Source: Wohlfahrtiimonas chitiniclastica DSM 18708 (GTDB lineage: Bacteria > Pseudomonadota > Gammaproteobacteria > Cardiobacteriales > Wohlfahrtiimonadaceae). From it: DNA of 64,000 bases. The notes beneath the pieces were generated by a model. It was not told the DNA's origin. It saw nothing but the letters and a program-made list of their open reading frames with translations, and ran no database searches. The position numbers were made by a program, and so were the translations under genes. Location: positions 574,600 to 638,599 of the forward strand of contig NZ_AQXD01000001.1 in assembly GCF_000375345.1 (NCBI RefSeq). Direction: 5' to 3'. Each line of letters begins with the position of its first letter. The first letter of the stretch is position 1. Shown piece by piece: positions 10,486-18,725 of the stretch.

Positions 10486-12621
10486 TTAATAAAAATCAAT
10501 GCGCATGTTTGCGTAGAATGATCGTCCTTCAGATGGGAAAGATGCGTTATAGGCTGCATAATCTTTATTAAAGATATTATCAACACCTGCATTAAAGCTC
10601 ACGCCTTTCCATTGTGGCGGTGTCACACTGATTTTAAGGTTATATAATTGATAGCCTTTATTTTTCTCATTGCTATGAGCAAATGCATAACTGCTGCTGC
10701 GAGCGGTCATAGATGGGGTGATTTCAAACCAATCAATCGGTTTAAATGTGGCATAGAGATAGCCAAAATGCTTTGGTGTATCTGTGACATGCTCATGAGA
10801 ATCCTTATTTTTCATGTCTAAATAGGTATAACCACCACCTAAACGCACATAACGATTGATGTCATAATCTAATCCAAGTTCCAACCCTTTGCGTTCGACT
10901 TTACCAGATAAGTTGATGGTTTGATTCACAATGTAACCTGGGAAACGATGAGGGTTATTTTCTTCGCGAGCAATGACATTTTTAGATTGGCTGTAAAAGA
11001 GCGTTGCATCAAGATGTAAACCCTCTATTGGCATGCCGCTATAGCCTAAGTCAATGTTGATGGCACTTTCTGGTTTTAAACCAGGATTTTGTAGCGCAAT
11101 GATGGGTGTTTTATCATAAACAGGGCATAATCGCTTATCAGATTTGAATTTTTTGTCTTTACAATTGACAGCGTTGTCACCATAGTTTGAATAGACTTCT
11201 TTAAAACTTGGGAAACGTGTTTTTTTACCTGCAGTGATGCGGAATGTATCAGTCTCTGATGGCTGATAAAAAAGTGCTGCTTGGAAGTCTGTCGCATCCA
11301 TAGATGGCGCTAATAAAGAGCGTGCGGCAGGATATTGACCGATCAACGCTTGTGTATTTGCCCCAATGCCATCGGCATCTGCTTTACGTTTGGTATAGAT
11401 TGCCCCAACTTGAGCTTCCCATTGTTCATTAAAGGTGATGGTATCCTCTAAAGCGATGGAGTAGAACTTCTGTGTGGCTTTTGTCTCTTCCTGCGTCATT
11501 TTTTTGAGGTCTTGATCAATGCCTTTATGGGTTTCACGCTTATAGCTCAGCATCAATTTAAAGAGATGATTTTGTACAGCTGTTGTGCCCAATTCTAAAG
11601 ACGCACCAAAGGCTTTATCATCATAATGACTGGCTTGATTGGGTTTAAAGTTTAAGAGCGTATTTTTAAAGCCATCATGATAAATGCGTGGTTTAATGTA
11701 AACTTGATCATCAAAAAGCCATGTTTGGGAAACAAAGGAAACGGTTTCACGATCCCATTTTGGCCAAATCCATTCTGTTGGAATGATGCCGTTGCCTGTA
11801 CCGGGATATTTTTTGGCTTCTTGTTTAGAATAGCTTAAAACGTATTCATCTGTGGCATTGGGCGTCCAACCCACTTTAATGTTCGCGCGGCGATCTTTGG
11901 TGTGATAGAGATATTGATCGCTATCAACTTGACGATTTGCACCATCTTTGCCATCAAATTTTTCTGCAAGGCGACTGTATTTGCGTGTGCGTTCAGATGC
12001 ACCCACTTGTAGATACCAATTTTCTTGTAATGTGCCAACGTTTGCACTGATCTCTTTAACATCGCCAGTCGCTGTACCAAGGGTGCCAGAGAAATCAAAG
12101 GCGGAGCGTGGCTTTAATGTCACAATGTTAATGGCGCCGCCCATAGTATTATGACCATACATGACGGAGCTGTAACCTTTTGCCACTTGAATGGAAGAGA
12201 CATCCGCCGTTGTAAAGCGACTCATGTCTGAATAACCATCATATGGAATGTAAACAGGAATGCCATCAACAAAAATGGGCACATAACGCAAACTATAACC
12301 ACGAATGGATACGCTTGGTTCAAAGCGGCGGGCAGAGCGACCGCCAGCTGCGCCAATTGGTGAATCGTAGAAAACACCCGGTGTATATTGTAGAGCTTGT
12401 CCTAAATCTTTCGCCTCTAAAAGCTCAATGGTTTCGCGGTCAATGAAAGATTCAGAGGATTCTGCCGTGGTGATGGCATCTGCGGTCACCACAACCGTAC
12501 CTAAGGTGAAAATGTTACTGTGTTCGGCTTTGTTCTCATCTGCCATTGCCATGCCAGATGTGCACAAAATCACCGCAGCGGCGACTTTTGTTAAAGTAAA
12601 ACGGGGGGATGGATATTGCAT
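10486..12621 (-). CDS. TonB-dependent outer-membrane receptor, last gene of a metal-uptake operon
   Basis: A 711-residue receptor that would import a chelate across the outer membrane using TonB energy. The start is set at the ATG with AGGAG seven bases upstream; a longer frame starting at 12645 lacks such a site. The signal peptide ends near AMA|DENK. The plug domain follows (ALQYTPGVFYDSP, SVSIRGYSLRYVPIFVDGIPV, MYGHNTMGGAINIV), then a 22-strand-type barrel ending in RIDFY. A loop with two cysteines (NCKDKKFKSDKRLCPVYDK) may be disulfide-bonded. The plug resembles ferric-siderophore receptors, so family alone would suggest iron, but the operon's ModE-like site points to molybdenum or tungsten. 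It is 52 bases from the methyltransferase gene. Confidence 0.9.
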   Translation of the reverse strand: MQYPSPRFTLTKVAAAVILCTSGMAMADENKAEHSNIFTLGTVVVTADAITTAESSESFIDRETIELLEAKDLGQALQYTPGVFYDSPIGAAGGRSARRFEPSVSIRGYSLRYVPIFVDGIPVYIPYDGYSDMSRFTTADVSSIQVAKGYSSVMYGHNTMGGAINIVTLKPRSAFDFSGTLGTATGDVKEISANVGTLQENWYLQVGASERTRKYSRLAEKFDGKDGANRQVDSDQYLYHTKDRRANIKVGWTPNATDEYVLSYSKQEAKKYPGTGNGIIPTEWIWPKWDRETVSFVSQTWLFDDQVYIKPRIYHDGFKNTLLNFKPNQASHYDDKAFGASLELGTTAVQNHLFKLMLSYKRETHKGIDQDLKKMTQEETKATQKFYSIALEDTITFNEQWEAQVGAIYTKRKADADGIGANTQALIGQYPAARSLLAPSMDATDFQAALFYQPSETDTFRITAGKKTRFPSFKEVYSNYGDNAVNCKDKKFKSDKRLCPVYDKTPIIALQNPGLKPESAINIDLGYSGMPIEGLHLDATLFYSQSKNVIAREENNPHRFPGYIVNQTINLSGKVERKGLELGLDYDINRYVRLGGGYTYLDMKNKDSHEHVTDTPKHFGYLYATFKPIDWFEITPSMTARSSSYAFAHSNEKNKGYQLYNLKISVTPPQWKGVSFNAGVDNIFNKDYAAYNASFPSEGRSFYANMRIDFY

Positions 12622-12673
12622 ACACTCTCCTAAAAATGCAATCAAAAATAGATGTTGAATTCGCCACTAAAAA

Positions 12674-13492
12674 TTACGATGTTCTCCACGATAAAAATGC
12701 CCAGGGACGATGCATTGGCTTCACTGTCGGCAATTGGCTTTGGTGGTTATGATAATAATGGATGAGGCGATCGCGCTCATCTTCTGTCAAGGTGCCAATT
12801 GACCACTCAACAGAGCGCACAAACTCTTCTGCGGTTTGTGTCAATAGCTTTTGGGCACAATGGTTGGCTTCAATGAAATCCACACTCACGCGATAGCCTT
12901 GTTGATAGAGTAGGTTCATGGCATAAATGTAAGTGGGAAAACCGATGTCATCGCGCCCAATGGCTTTGAGGATGTCACGCTGAATGAAATCTTTATCCAC
13001 CGTCATGCTCATGTAAACGGCTTTTTTGGCTTTGGCATTGAGCTTAGCCAGTGCATCTTCAATGTCAGCCACCATCGATGAGCGAGAAGAGACGCAAATG
13101 TCACATTCAGGGACATCGTGCCAATCATCTTCCCAAGATTTGAGAATGGTTTGATAATGATTGATCTTTTGTTCTGCGGCGCGCTCTGCCACCACTTCAA
13201 GCATTTTTGGACTGTAATCAAGCTCATAGACTTTCTCTAAGCCTGAAGCAACCGCTAAGCCAATGGTACCACCGCCGCAGCCCACATCTAAAAGAGTGGC
13301 CGCATCGGTCAAATCCATGCGCGAGACAAAGGCTTGAATGTATTGATCATTAGTGCAGCCTGTGCCTGAACGCATGTTGTCTGCTTTTTTATCCCAATCG
13401 GCAGACGTTTTCGGTTGGCGCAATGCTTGTGCAGCATGATTGCGATAAAGTTTTGCAAAATCAATGTCATAAATGGTGGTGGAATCAGACAT
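12674..13492 (-). CDS. Class I SAM-dependent methyltransferase inside the uptake operon
   Basis: A 272-residue soluble methyltransferase. The SAM-binding motif I is DVGCGGGTIGLAV near residue 75, followed by the acidic motif II region (VYELDYSPKMLEVV). The start at 13492 is preferred because AAGGA precedes it; an upstream in-frame start would overlap the ATPase gene. The gene sits between the ATPase and the TonB receptor, which suggests the enzyme acts on the imported ligand, on a carrier, or in its release. I know no proven function for such a gene in this setting. The substrate cannot be read from the sequence. Confidence 0.85.
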   Translation of the reverse strand: MSDSTTIYDIDFAKLYRNHAAQALRQPKTSADWDKKADNMRSGTGCTNDQYIQAFVSRMDLTDAATLLDVGCGGGTIGLAVASGLEKVYELDYSPKMLEVVAERAAEQKINHYQTILKSWEDDWHDVPECDICVSSRSSMVADIEDALAKLNAKAKKAVYMSMTVDKDFIQRDILKAIGRDDIGFPTYIYAMNLLYQQGYRVSVDFIEANHCAQKLLTQTAEEFVRSVEWSIGTLTEDERDRLIHYYHNHQSQLPTVKPMHRPWAFLSWRTS

Positions 13493-13505
13493 GAAAAATC
13501 CTTCA

Positions 13506-14261
13506 TTAAAACATATGGTTGAGATGTTTGTGGATGGTGTCCATCGGTAAGTCATACAACGTGGCAAGGTGCGTGGCTGTTAAACAATCTTGCGGCGTGC
13601 CTGCTTGAATGATTTTTCCTTGATGAAAAAGCACCACATGATCGCTGATGTGGGCAGCATGTTCTGGCTGATGGGTGGTGAGTAAAATGCTCATCCCTTC
13701 AGCTTTTAAGGTTTCAATGTGGTTGAGCACTTTTAACTGATTGCCAAAATCTAAACTTGCCGTGGGTTCATCCATGACGAGGATGGCGGGCTTTTGTGCC
13801 ATTGCCCGTGCGATCAGCACCAATTGACGTTGTCCGCCACTGAGTTCTGTATAGGCTTGCGTTCGTAAATGGCTGAGGTTGAGTCGCTTAAGGCAGTCAT
13901 GCGCGATGGCAAGGTCAGCCGCTTTTGGCGTTGCATGCCACGAAATATGTGCCGTTCGTCCCATTAATACCACTTCTTCCACGGTAAATGGAAAAACGTG
14001 GTGATGGGCTTGGGGCACATAAGCCATTAAGCGTGATAAAGCCGCATGTGAATAAGTGGTAATGGGCTTTTGATTGATCAAAACAGTGCCATCAATGGCG
14101 GGCAATGTGCCCAAAATGGTTTTGAGTAGGGTGGTTTTACCACAGCCATTGCCGCCCAGTAAACACGTCACCGCTTGACTCGGTAAAGCTAAATTTAAAT
14201 CAGCCGCAATCACCTTTTTGCCATAGCCAATGGTTAAGTGCTCAAGCACAATATCCGTCAT
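13506..14261 (-). CDS. FecE/MolC-type ABC transporter ATPase
   Basis: A 251-residue ATPase of the iron-siderophore/cobalamin/MolBCA family that would power import across the inner membrane. The Walker A motif is GGNGCGKTT near residue 35, the signature LSGGQRQLVLIARA lies near 140, and Walker B with D-loop is ILVMDEPTASLD near 160. The Q-loop and switch histidine (LLTTHQPEH) are also present. Its start overlaps the permease stop (ATGA), as is usual for transporter pairs that must be made in equal amounts. Confidence 0.93.
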   Translation of the reverse strand: MTDIVLEHLTIGYGKKVIAADLNLALPSQAVTCLLGGNGCGKTTLLKTILGTLPAIDGTVLINQKPITTYSHAALSRLMAYVPQAHHHVFPFTVEEVVLMGRTAHISWHATPKAADLAIAHDCLKRLNLSHLRTQAYTELSGGQRQLVLIARAMAQKPAILVMDEPTASLDFGNQLKVLNHIETLKAEGMSILLTTHQPEHAAHISDHVVLFHQGKIIQAGTPQDCLTATHLATLYDLPMDTIHKHLNHMF

Positions 14262-15244
14262 CGCTGACCACCTTTAATGAGTAAGCCCATAAAAAATGGC
14301 GCACCCACAAAGGCTGTGATGATGCTGATTGGCATCTCAATGGGGAAAAGGGTGCGGGCGATGGTGTCTGTGAGGAGTAAAAATGCTGCGCCTAAAAAAA
14401 GTGTGGTGGGCAGTAATTGACGAAAATCAGGGCCGATCCACAAACGGGCGATGTGTGGCACGACTAAGCCAATCCAACCAATGATGCCTGCCATTGAGAC
14501 AGCCGCAGAGGTCATCAATGTCGCCGCGAGAATGAAGATAATGCGTAAATGTTTGATATTAACGCCAATGGATTTGGCCTCTTCATCCTCAAGGCTCAGT
14601 AAATTCATGCGCCAGCGCAAGAGATAAAGCGGAATGAGCCCGATGAGAATCAAAGGGACAATGATGACGAGGTCTTCTAACGTTGCCATGGTGAGCGAGC
14701 CCATCATCCAAAATGTCATGGTGGTCAATTGACTGTAGGGATCGGCTAGGAGTTTAAACAGTGAGATCAATGCGCCCAATAGAGAAGCCACTGCAATGCC
14801 AGAGAGTACCAAGGCTAAAACAGGATCTAAGCGGCGCACCAAGCGGGAGACCAAATAAACCAAGGAAACAGTGAGTAAACCGCCAATGAATGCCAAAAGT
14901 TGAATGCCCACCATGGAATATTCTAAAAATATGGCGATCACAGCGCCTAAGCCAGAACCCACAGAAACCCCTAAAATGTCTGGGGACACCAATGGATTTT
15001 TAAACATGCCTTGATACGTTGCGCCTGCAACAGATAAAGCAGCACCCACACAAATGGCGGCTAAAATGCGTGGCCAGCGGATGTGCCAAAGGACAAATTC
15101 TGCATCTGTGGCTTCTGAGTTTGTCCATAAGCTCATGAAAGCTTGCCACAACTCAGACAATGAGAGCGGGACTTTGCCCACAAGCATGGCAAGGATCATC
15201 AGTACAACCAGCAAAGTTGGCGCAATGAACAATCGTTTACGCAT
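14258..15244 (-). CDS. FecCD-family ABC transporter permease
   Basis: A 328-residue inner-membrane permease of the FecCD/BtuC family with about ten hydrophobic segments. Typical family stretches are visible: LPRILAAICVGAALSVAGATYQ-like (here WPRILAAICVGAALSVAGATYQ), NPLVSPDILGVSVGSGLGA, and GWIGLVVPHIARLWIGPDFR near residue 260, the region that contacts the ATPase. It overlaps the binding-protein gene by eight bases and the ATPase gene by four. The family transports ferric siderophores, haem, cobalamin and, in H. influenzae MolBCA, molybdate/tungstate, so the substrate is not fixed by family. Confidence 0.93.
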   Translation of the reverse strand: MRKRLFIAPTLLVVLMILAMLVGKVPLSLSELWQAFMSLWTNSEATDAEFVLWHIRWPRILAAICVGAALSVAGATYQGMFKNPLVSPDILGVSVGSGLGAVIAIFLEYSMVGIQLLAFIGGLLTVSLVYLVSRLVRRLDPVLALVLSGIAVASLLGALISLFKLLADPYSQLTTMTFWMMGSLTMATLEDLVIIVPLILIGLIPLYLLRWRMNLLSLEDEEAKSIGVNIKHLRIIFILAATLMTSAAVSMAGIIGWIGLVVPHIARLWIGPDFRQLLPTTLFLGAAFLLLTDTIARTLFPIEMPISIITAFVGAPFFMGLLIKGGQR

Positions 15245-16289
15245 GCAGATCTCCAGAGAGCATGCTCAATGCCTCATCTGTCAGATCATATTGATAAAAG
15301 TGTTTAAAGTAACCGGTGATCCATTCTGCATATTCATCATAAGGCATGAGCTCAGGATAGAGAACGCGACTTAGCCAAATGGTGCCAAGCAATCGATTAA
15401 TGCTTGGTGGGCGATCAAGCCAGCCATAAGGCAGCGTTGGGGCTAAATAAACGCGGCGATTTTTAACCGCATTGAGGCGTTGCCAAAGGGGTAAAGTATA
15501 AATTTTAGCATGAAATTCTGGATCCATCGTGATGATCACATCGGGCTGCCAGAGCATCAATTGCTCCATGGAAACACGTGCAATGATCTCATCACCAGCC
15601 GCCGCTGCCACATTATGGGCGCCCACCCAATCGAGCACTTCTGTATGAATCGAACCGCCTAAGCCTGTTTCTAAACCATCCGCACCGCGGGCAGAATAGA
15701 CTTTCATTTCAGGCAATTGGGAAGATTTGGCGAGTAAATGTGTGCGATCAAGCATTTGAGTGGCATAATTGGCCAATTGATCGCCGCGCTCGCTGACACC
15801 TAAAATATCGCCCAAAGTTGAGAGCTGTTCAGGGCTGTCTTTAAGCGTGCCATCCATCAATACGTAAGGCACTTTGGTTTGTTGATGCACGCGCTCAGCG
15901 GTTGTGACATAGGTGGCGCTGATGCTGCCAATGTCCACAATGATGTCAGGCTTGAGTGCAATGATTTTTTCAAAGGATAAGGTTGAGCCTTTGCCGGCTA
16001 AGCGCCCTGTTAAAGGTAAATCACGAAACTTGGGGCTGAAAAAAGGTTGCTGCATTTTTGACAATGGGCGCGTTGAGAGTCCTAATAATTTTTCGGGGGT
16101 TAAACTCATCAATAAGACATCGGCAACAGGTCCTGCGCTTAAAATGCGTTGCACACTGTCTGCTTTAGGCAATGCGCCAAAGCTCTGTAGCAATGATGTG
16201 TTACGGGATTTAGCCCACACAAGGGCAGGGCAATGAGCCATTAACGCGGTGGCGAGAATGGATTTTAAAAAGGATCGACGATTATGCAT
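15237..16289 (-). CDS. Tat-exported FecB/BtuF/MolA-type substrate-binding protein
   Basis: A 350-residue periplasmic binding protein, first gene of the operon. The N-terminus MHNRRSFLKSILATALM has a twin-arginine motif (RRSFLK) and a hydrophobic core ending near VWA|KS, so Tat export is predicted; folded export is uncommon for this family. The class III fold is indicated by LKPDIIVD near residue 115 and by LMLWQPDVIITMDPEF near 230. A block RGADGLETGLGGSIHTEVLDWVGAHN near 190 is distinctive. Its promoter region holds the ModE-like site. Ligand candidates are molybdate/tungstate or a metal chelate; the sequence alone does not decide. Confidence 0.9.
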   Translation of the reverse strand: MHNRRSFLKSILATALMAHCPALVWAKSRNTSLLQSFGALPKADSVQRILSAGPVADVLLMSLTPEKLLGLSTRPLSKMQQPFFSPKFRDLPLTGRLAGKGSTLSFEKIIALKPDIIVDIGSISATYVTTAERVHQQTKVPYVLMDGTLKDSPEQLSTLGDILGVSERGDQLANYATQMLDRTHLLAKSSQLPEMKVYSARGADGLETGLGGSIHTEVLDWVGAHNVAAAAGDEIIARVSMEQLMLWQPDVIITMDPEFHAKIYTLPLWQRLNAVKNRRVYLAPTLPYGWLDRPPSINRLLGTIWLSRVLYPELMPYDEYAEWITGYFKHFYQYDLTDEALSMLSGDLHA

Positions 16290-16341
16290 GCAAGGCCTTC
16301 GATGCAGATACCATAGGAATGACCGATCAGCTTAAATTAAC

Positions 16342-16365
16342 CGATATATATTGTCAAATATAGCG
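16342..16365 (-). promoter_or_regulatory. ModE-like operator overlapping the -35 of the uptake operon
   Basis: Read on the minus strand the site is CGCTATATT, six bases, TATATATCG. From memory the E. coli modA operator bound by ModE has CGTTATATT, six bases, TACATAACG, with the same spacing and near-identical halves. A perfect TTGACA (minus strand, 16357-16352) lies within the site, so bound ModE-Mo would block RNA polymerase. The SBP start codon is 53 bases downstream. The resemblance is seen; binding by ModE is inferred. Confidence 0.6.
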
Positions 16366-16376
16366 AAAAAGTCGCC

Positions 16377-16404
16377 TTGCCATTTCGATAATATCGGCTA
16401 CAAT
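16377..16404 (+). promoter_or_regulatory. Sigma70 promoter of yhhQ
   Basis: TTGCCA (16377-16382) and TACAAT (16399-16404) are separated by 16 bases. Transcription would begin near 16411, just ahead of the riboswitch stem, which supports both calls. Confidence 0.6.
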
Positions 16405-16413
16405 GGCACGCTT

Positions 16414-16450
16414 CGTGGTTCGCAAACCTCCCACGCAAAAAAACTAAGGA
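16414..16450 (+). ncRNA. preQ1-I riboswitch in the yhhQ leader
   Basis: The P1 stem CGTGG/CCACG (16414-16418 with 16431-16435) encloses a 12-base loop (TTCGCAAACCTC). It is followed by an A-rich tail ending ACTAAGGA at 16450, nine bases before the yhhQ start. This is the compact H-type pseudoknot layout of preQ1-I aptamers: a C just before the 3' strand of P1, an A-tract, and a tail that folds back on the loop. The tail contains the AAGGA ribosome site, so preQ1 would repress translation. The downstream gene is a known preQ1-related transporter, which agrees. Confidence 0.88.
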
Positions 16451-16459
16451 ATTTATTGT

Positions 16460-17134
16460 ATGTATGCATTTACGCCTGAACAGCGCCGCCGTGCGTTGTA
16501 TCAATTGTCATTTTTTCACATTTTAATCATTGCATCGAGCAACTATTTGGTGCAATTGCCCTTTACCATTTTTGGTTTTCACACCACATGGGGCGCATTT
16601 ACTTTTCCATTCATCTTTTTAACCACAGATTTGACGATTCGCATTTTTGGTGCATCGTTGGCGCGGCGCATTATTTTTGTGGTGATGATGCCAGCGCTCT
16701 TGATCTCGTATGTGTTATCGGTGGTCTTCTTTAAAGGGCAGTGGCTCGGGTTTGGGGAGTTAAGTCAATTTAACCTCTTTGTGGCACGCATTGCACTGGC
16801 AAGTTTTTCTGCGTATTTAGTGGGGCAATTGATGGATATTAGCGTATTCAGTTATTTGCGTCGCAATCAACGCTGGTGGGTGGCGCCAAGTGCTGCGGCT
16901 GTTGTGGGTAATATGATTGATACTTTGGTGTTTTTCAGCGTTGCCTTTTATCAAAGCGATGATCCATTTATGGCAGCAAATTGGATGGAGATTGCATGGG
17001 TGGATTATGGCTTTAAGATCGTGATTTGTGCGCTGTTCTTCTTGCCTTTGTATGGTATTTTGCTCAATTACATCTTGAAAAAGATGTCTGATGCACAGCG
17101 TTTAGAAGATTCTAAGGATTATAGAATCCTTTAA
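16460..17134 (+). CDS. yhhQ: Queuosine precursor transporter (YhhQ/QPTR family)
   Basis: A 224-residue inner-membrane protein predicted to import preQ0/preQ1, precursors of the tRNA base queuosine. About six hydrophobic segments are present. Family stretches include SSNYLVQLPFTIFGFHTTWG near residue 27, FPFIFLTTDLTIRIFG near 50 and a VVGNMIDTLVFFSVAF block near 150. The preQ1-I riboswitch in its leader gives independent support. It is divergent from the TonB/ABC operon and appears monocistronic. Confidence 0.95.
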   Translation: MYAFTPEQRRRALYQLSFFHILIIASSNYLVQLPFTIFGFHTTWGAFTFPFIFLTTDLTIRIFGASLARRIIFVVMMPALLISYVLSVVFFKGQWLGFGELSQFNLFVARIALASFSAYLVGQLMDISVFSYLRRNQRWWVAPSAAAVVGNMIDTLVFFSVAFYQSDDPFMAANWMEIAWVDYGFKIVICALFFLPLYGILLNYILKKMSDAQRLEDSKDYRIL

Positions 17135-17204
17135 TTGGTCTTGGATTTTGGTGTCAATTGCGCTACTTTAGAAGTATCAATGGGCCTAAAAGAAAGGAGC
17201 ATGT

Positions 17205-17435
17205 ATGAAAACATTCATCAAACTAACAGCAGTTATGACCATGATTGGATTATTGGCAGGTTGTTCAACTTGGAACAGTATGAGCACTCGTGAAAAGGAT
17301 GCTGTGGCTGGGGCAGGCGTTGGTGCTGTCACAGGTGCTTGGCTCTTTGATGGCGCGGTGCTCGGTACAGTGGGCGGCGCTGCCGTCGGTGGTCTCATTG
17401 GTGATCAAGTGGGTAAAAGCACAGATCATAAATAG
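17205..17435 (+). CDS. Small glycine-zipper lipoprotein
   Basis: A 76-residue lipoprotein. The signal peptide ends in a lipobox LLAG|C at about residue 20. The mature part is mainly a glycine-zipper (AVAGAGVGAVTGAWLFDGAVLGTVGGAAVGGLIGDQVG, seen in pieces at residues 34-69), like OsmB/YmgG-type outer-membrane lipoproteins. AAAGGAG precedes the start and a terminator follows directly. Its role may be envelope stress or membrane association; no enzyme function is suggested. Confidence 0.85.
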   Translation: MKTFIKLTAVMTMIGLLAGCSTWNSMSTREKDAVAGAGVGAVTGAWLFDGAVLGTVGGAAVGGLIGDQVGKSTDHK

Positions 17436-17440
17436 TCATC

Positions 17441-17468
17441 AAAAGGCTTTGGAAACAAGGCCTTTTTT
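17441..17468 (+). terminator. Terminator after the glycine-zipper lipoprotein
   Basis: The stem AAAAGGC/GCCTTTT with a 12-base loop is followed by further T residues, five bases past the stop codon. Confidence 0.7.
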
Positions 17469-17483
17469 AAATGGTGATGACCA

Positions 17484-17500
17484 ACTGACCGTCGGTTAAT
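17484..17500. promoter_or_regulatory. Copy of the TetR-type palindrome (TGACCGTCGGTTA core)
   Basis: The core at 17486-17498 is close to the perfect palindrome TGACCG-N-CGGTCA found at 54140 and 54501. With its flank (CCAACTGACCGTCGGT) it matches the reverse complement of the 54140 copy over about 16 bases. It lies between two convergent genes, where an operator would have no obvious promoter to control. Confidence 0.5.
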
Positions 17501-17532
17501 GTGTTTTATACTCAATATAAATGTCTTCATAC

Positions 17533-17559
17533 AAAAAAATCCCCATTTCTGGGGATTTT
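17533..17559 (-). terminator. Terminator of the ygiB-ygiC operon
   Basis: On the minus strand AAAATCCCC/GGGGATTTT with a 6-base loop is followed by a T run. It lies just past the ygiC stop. Confidence 0.85.
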
Positions 17560-17561
17560 AT

Positions 17562-18725
17562 TTAATCAATGATTGCATGCGGATAAAAACGTGATAAATC
17601 CTGTGTGATCAGTGCTTTATCTTCACGGATACAAATGCCTGCCGATTGATCACCCACAACCCAGCTGCCAATCAATGTGGTGTTGTCCTCAAATTTTGGT
17701 AGGGGATAATAGGCTTGATGAATGTAGCCTTCTTCACCATAAGGACCTTCCGCTTCTGCCACAACTTGCCCACGATCCACAATCGAAATGTTGGCGCCTT
17801 CACGAGAGAAGAGCGGCTTTTTCACATAAGAAGATAAATTGCCGGCGGCGGCATCTTCTGCAAAATAGCTTTCCAACAAATTAGGATGATTCGGGAACAT
17901 TGACCATAAGAGCGGTAAAATCGCTTTATTGGATAAAATGCTTTTCCAGCCGGGCTCGATCCACAAGGTTTTACGATTGTCTAAGTATTCTGCAAACTCT
18001 TCGCGGAACATCATCTCCCAAGGATAGAGCTTAAACATCGTGCGGATGATCTCATCATTCACATCTGTAAATTGCCCATATTCATTGATGCCAATGTCCT
18101 CAATGAACACAAAATCATTCGGTAACTCTGCATCTAAGGCACAATCTTGCAGATATTGAATGGTGCCGCGATCCTCTTCTGTGTCAGAGCAGCAGCTCAA
18201 ATGCATGTGAGAGATGCCATGCCAGCTTTTAAAGAAGGCAAAGCGCTCGATGAGTTTTTCTTGAATGCTGTTGAACTGATCGGCATTGTCCGGTAAATGA
18301 CCGGCAGCCATTTGATCTTCGAGCCAAATCCATTGGAAAAATGCGCTCTCATATAAAGAGGTTGGGGTATCTGCATTGTATTCCAACATTTTAGGCGGCG
18401 TTTTGCCATCATAGGCAAAGTCAAAGCGCCCATACAGTGAGGGATCTTTATCTTTCCATGATGTGGCCACAAAGTCCCACACATTTTCAGGGATGCGGAA
18501 TTTTTTCAGTAAAGCTTCATTATTGATCACAAGCTCAACGGCTTCTAAAGACATTTGATGCAACTCATTGGTGGCATCTTCGAGCTCATCGATTTCGCGG
18601 CCAGTGAAGGCATAATAATGATCTTCGCTCCAATAAGGCTCGTCATACATCGTATGAAAATAAAAGCCATATTCCACAGCTTTTTCTTGCCAATCGGGGC
18701 GCGCGGTAATGGGGATGCGTTTCAT
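17562..18725 (-). CDS. ygiC: Glutathionylspermidine synthase-family ATP-grasp protein (YgiC-like)
   Basis: A 387-residue protein of the GspS C-terminal-domain family, like E. coli YgiC and YjfC. The N-terminal block [22 protein letters not shown] and [14 protein letters not shown] near residue 120 are typical, as is the ATP-grasp region ending [14 protein letters not shown] near 310. The family is homologous to the amide-bond-forming synthetase domain, but YgiC itself has no proven peptide product. No amidase domain is fused. The start abuts the ygiB stop with no spacer, reproducing the E. coli ygiB-ygiC pair. Confidence 0.9.
   Translation of the reverse strand: MKRIPITARPDWQEKAVEYGFYFHTMYDEPYWSEDHYYAFTGREIDELEDATNELHQMSLEAVELVINNEALLKKFRIPENVWDFVATSWKDKDPSLYGRFDFAYDGKTPPKMLEYNADTPTSLYESAFFQWIWLEDQMAAGHLPDNADQFNSIQEKLIERFAFFKSWHGISHMHLSCCSDTEEDRGTIQYLQDCALDAELPNDFVFIEDIGINEYGQFTDVNDEIIRTMFKLYPWEMMFREEFAEYLDNRKTLWIEPGWKSILSNKAILPLLWSMFPNHPNLLESYFAEDAAAGNLSSYVKKPLFSREGANISIVDRGQVVAEAEGPYGEEGYIHQAYYPLPKFEDNTTLIGSWVVGDQSAGICIREDKALITQDLSRFYPHAIID

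Noticed and set aside
13492..13567. Longer N-terminus for the methyltransferase
   Set aside because: The extension overlaps the ATPase 3' end, has no family resemblance, and the internal ATG has a good AAGGA site.
10486..16289. Assignment of the operon to ferric siderophore uptake on family grounds alone
   Set aside because: No siderophore biosynthesis genes and no recognisable Fur box are present, while a ModE-like site is. Iron remains possible but is not the best-supported reading.
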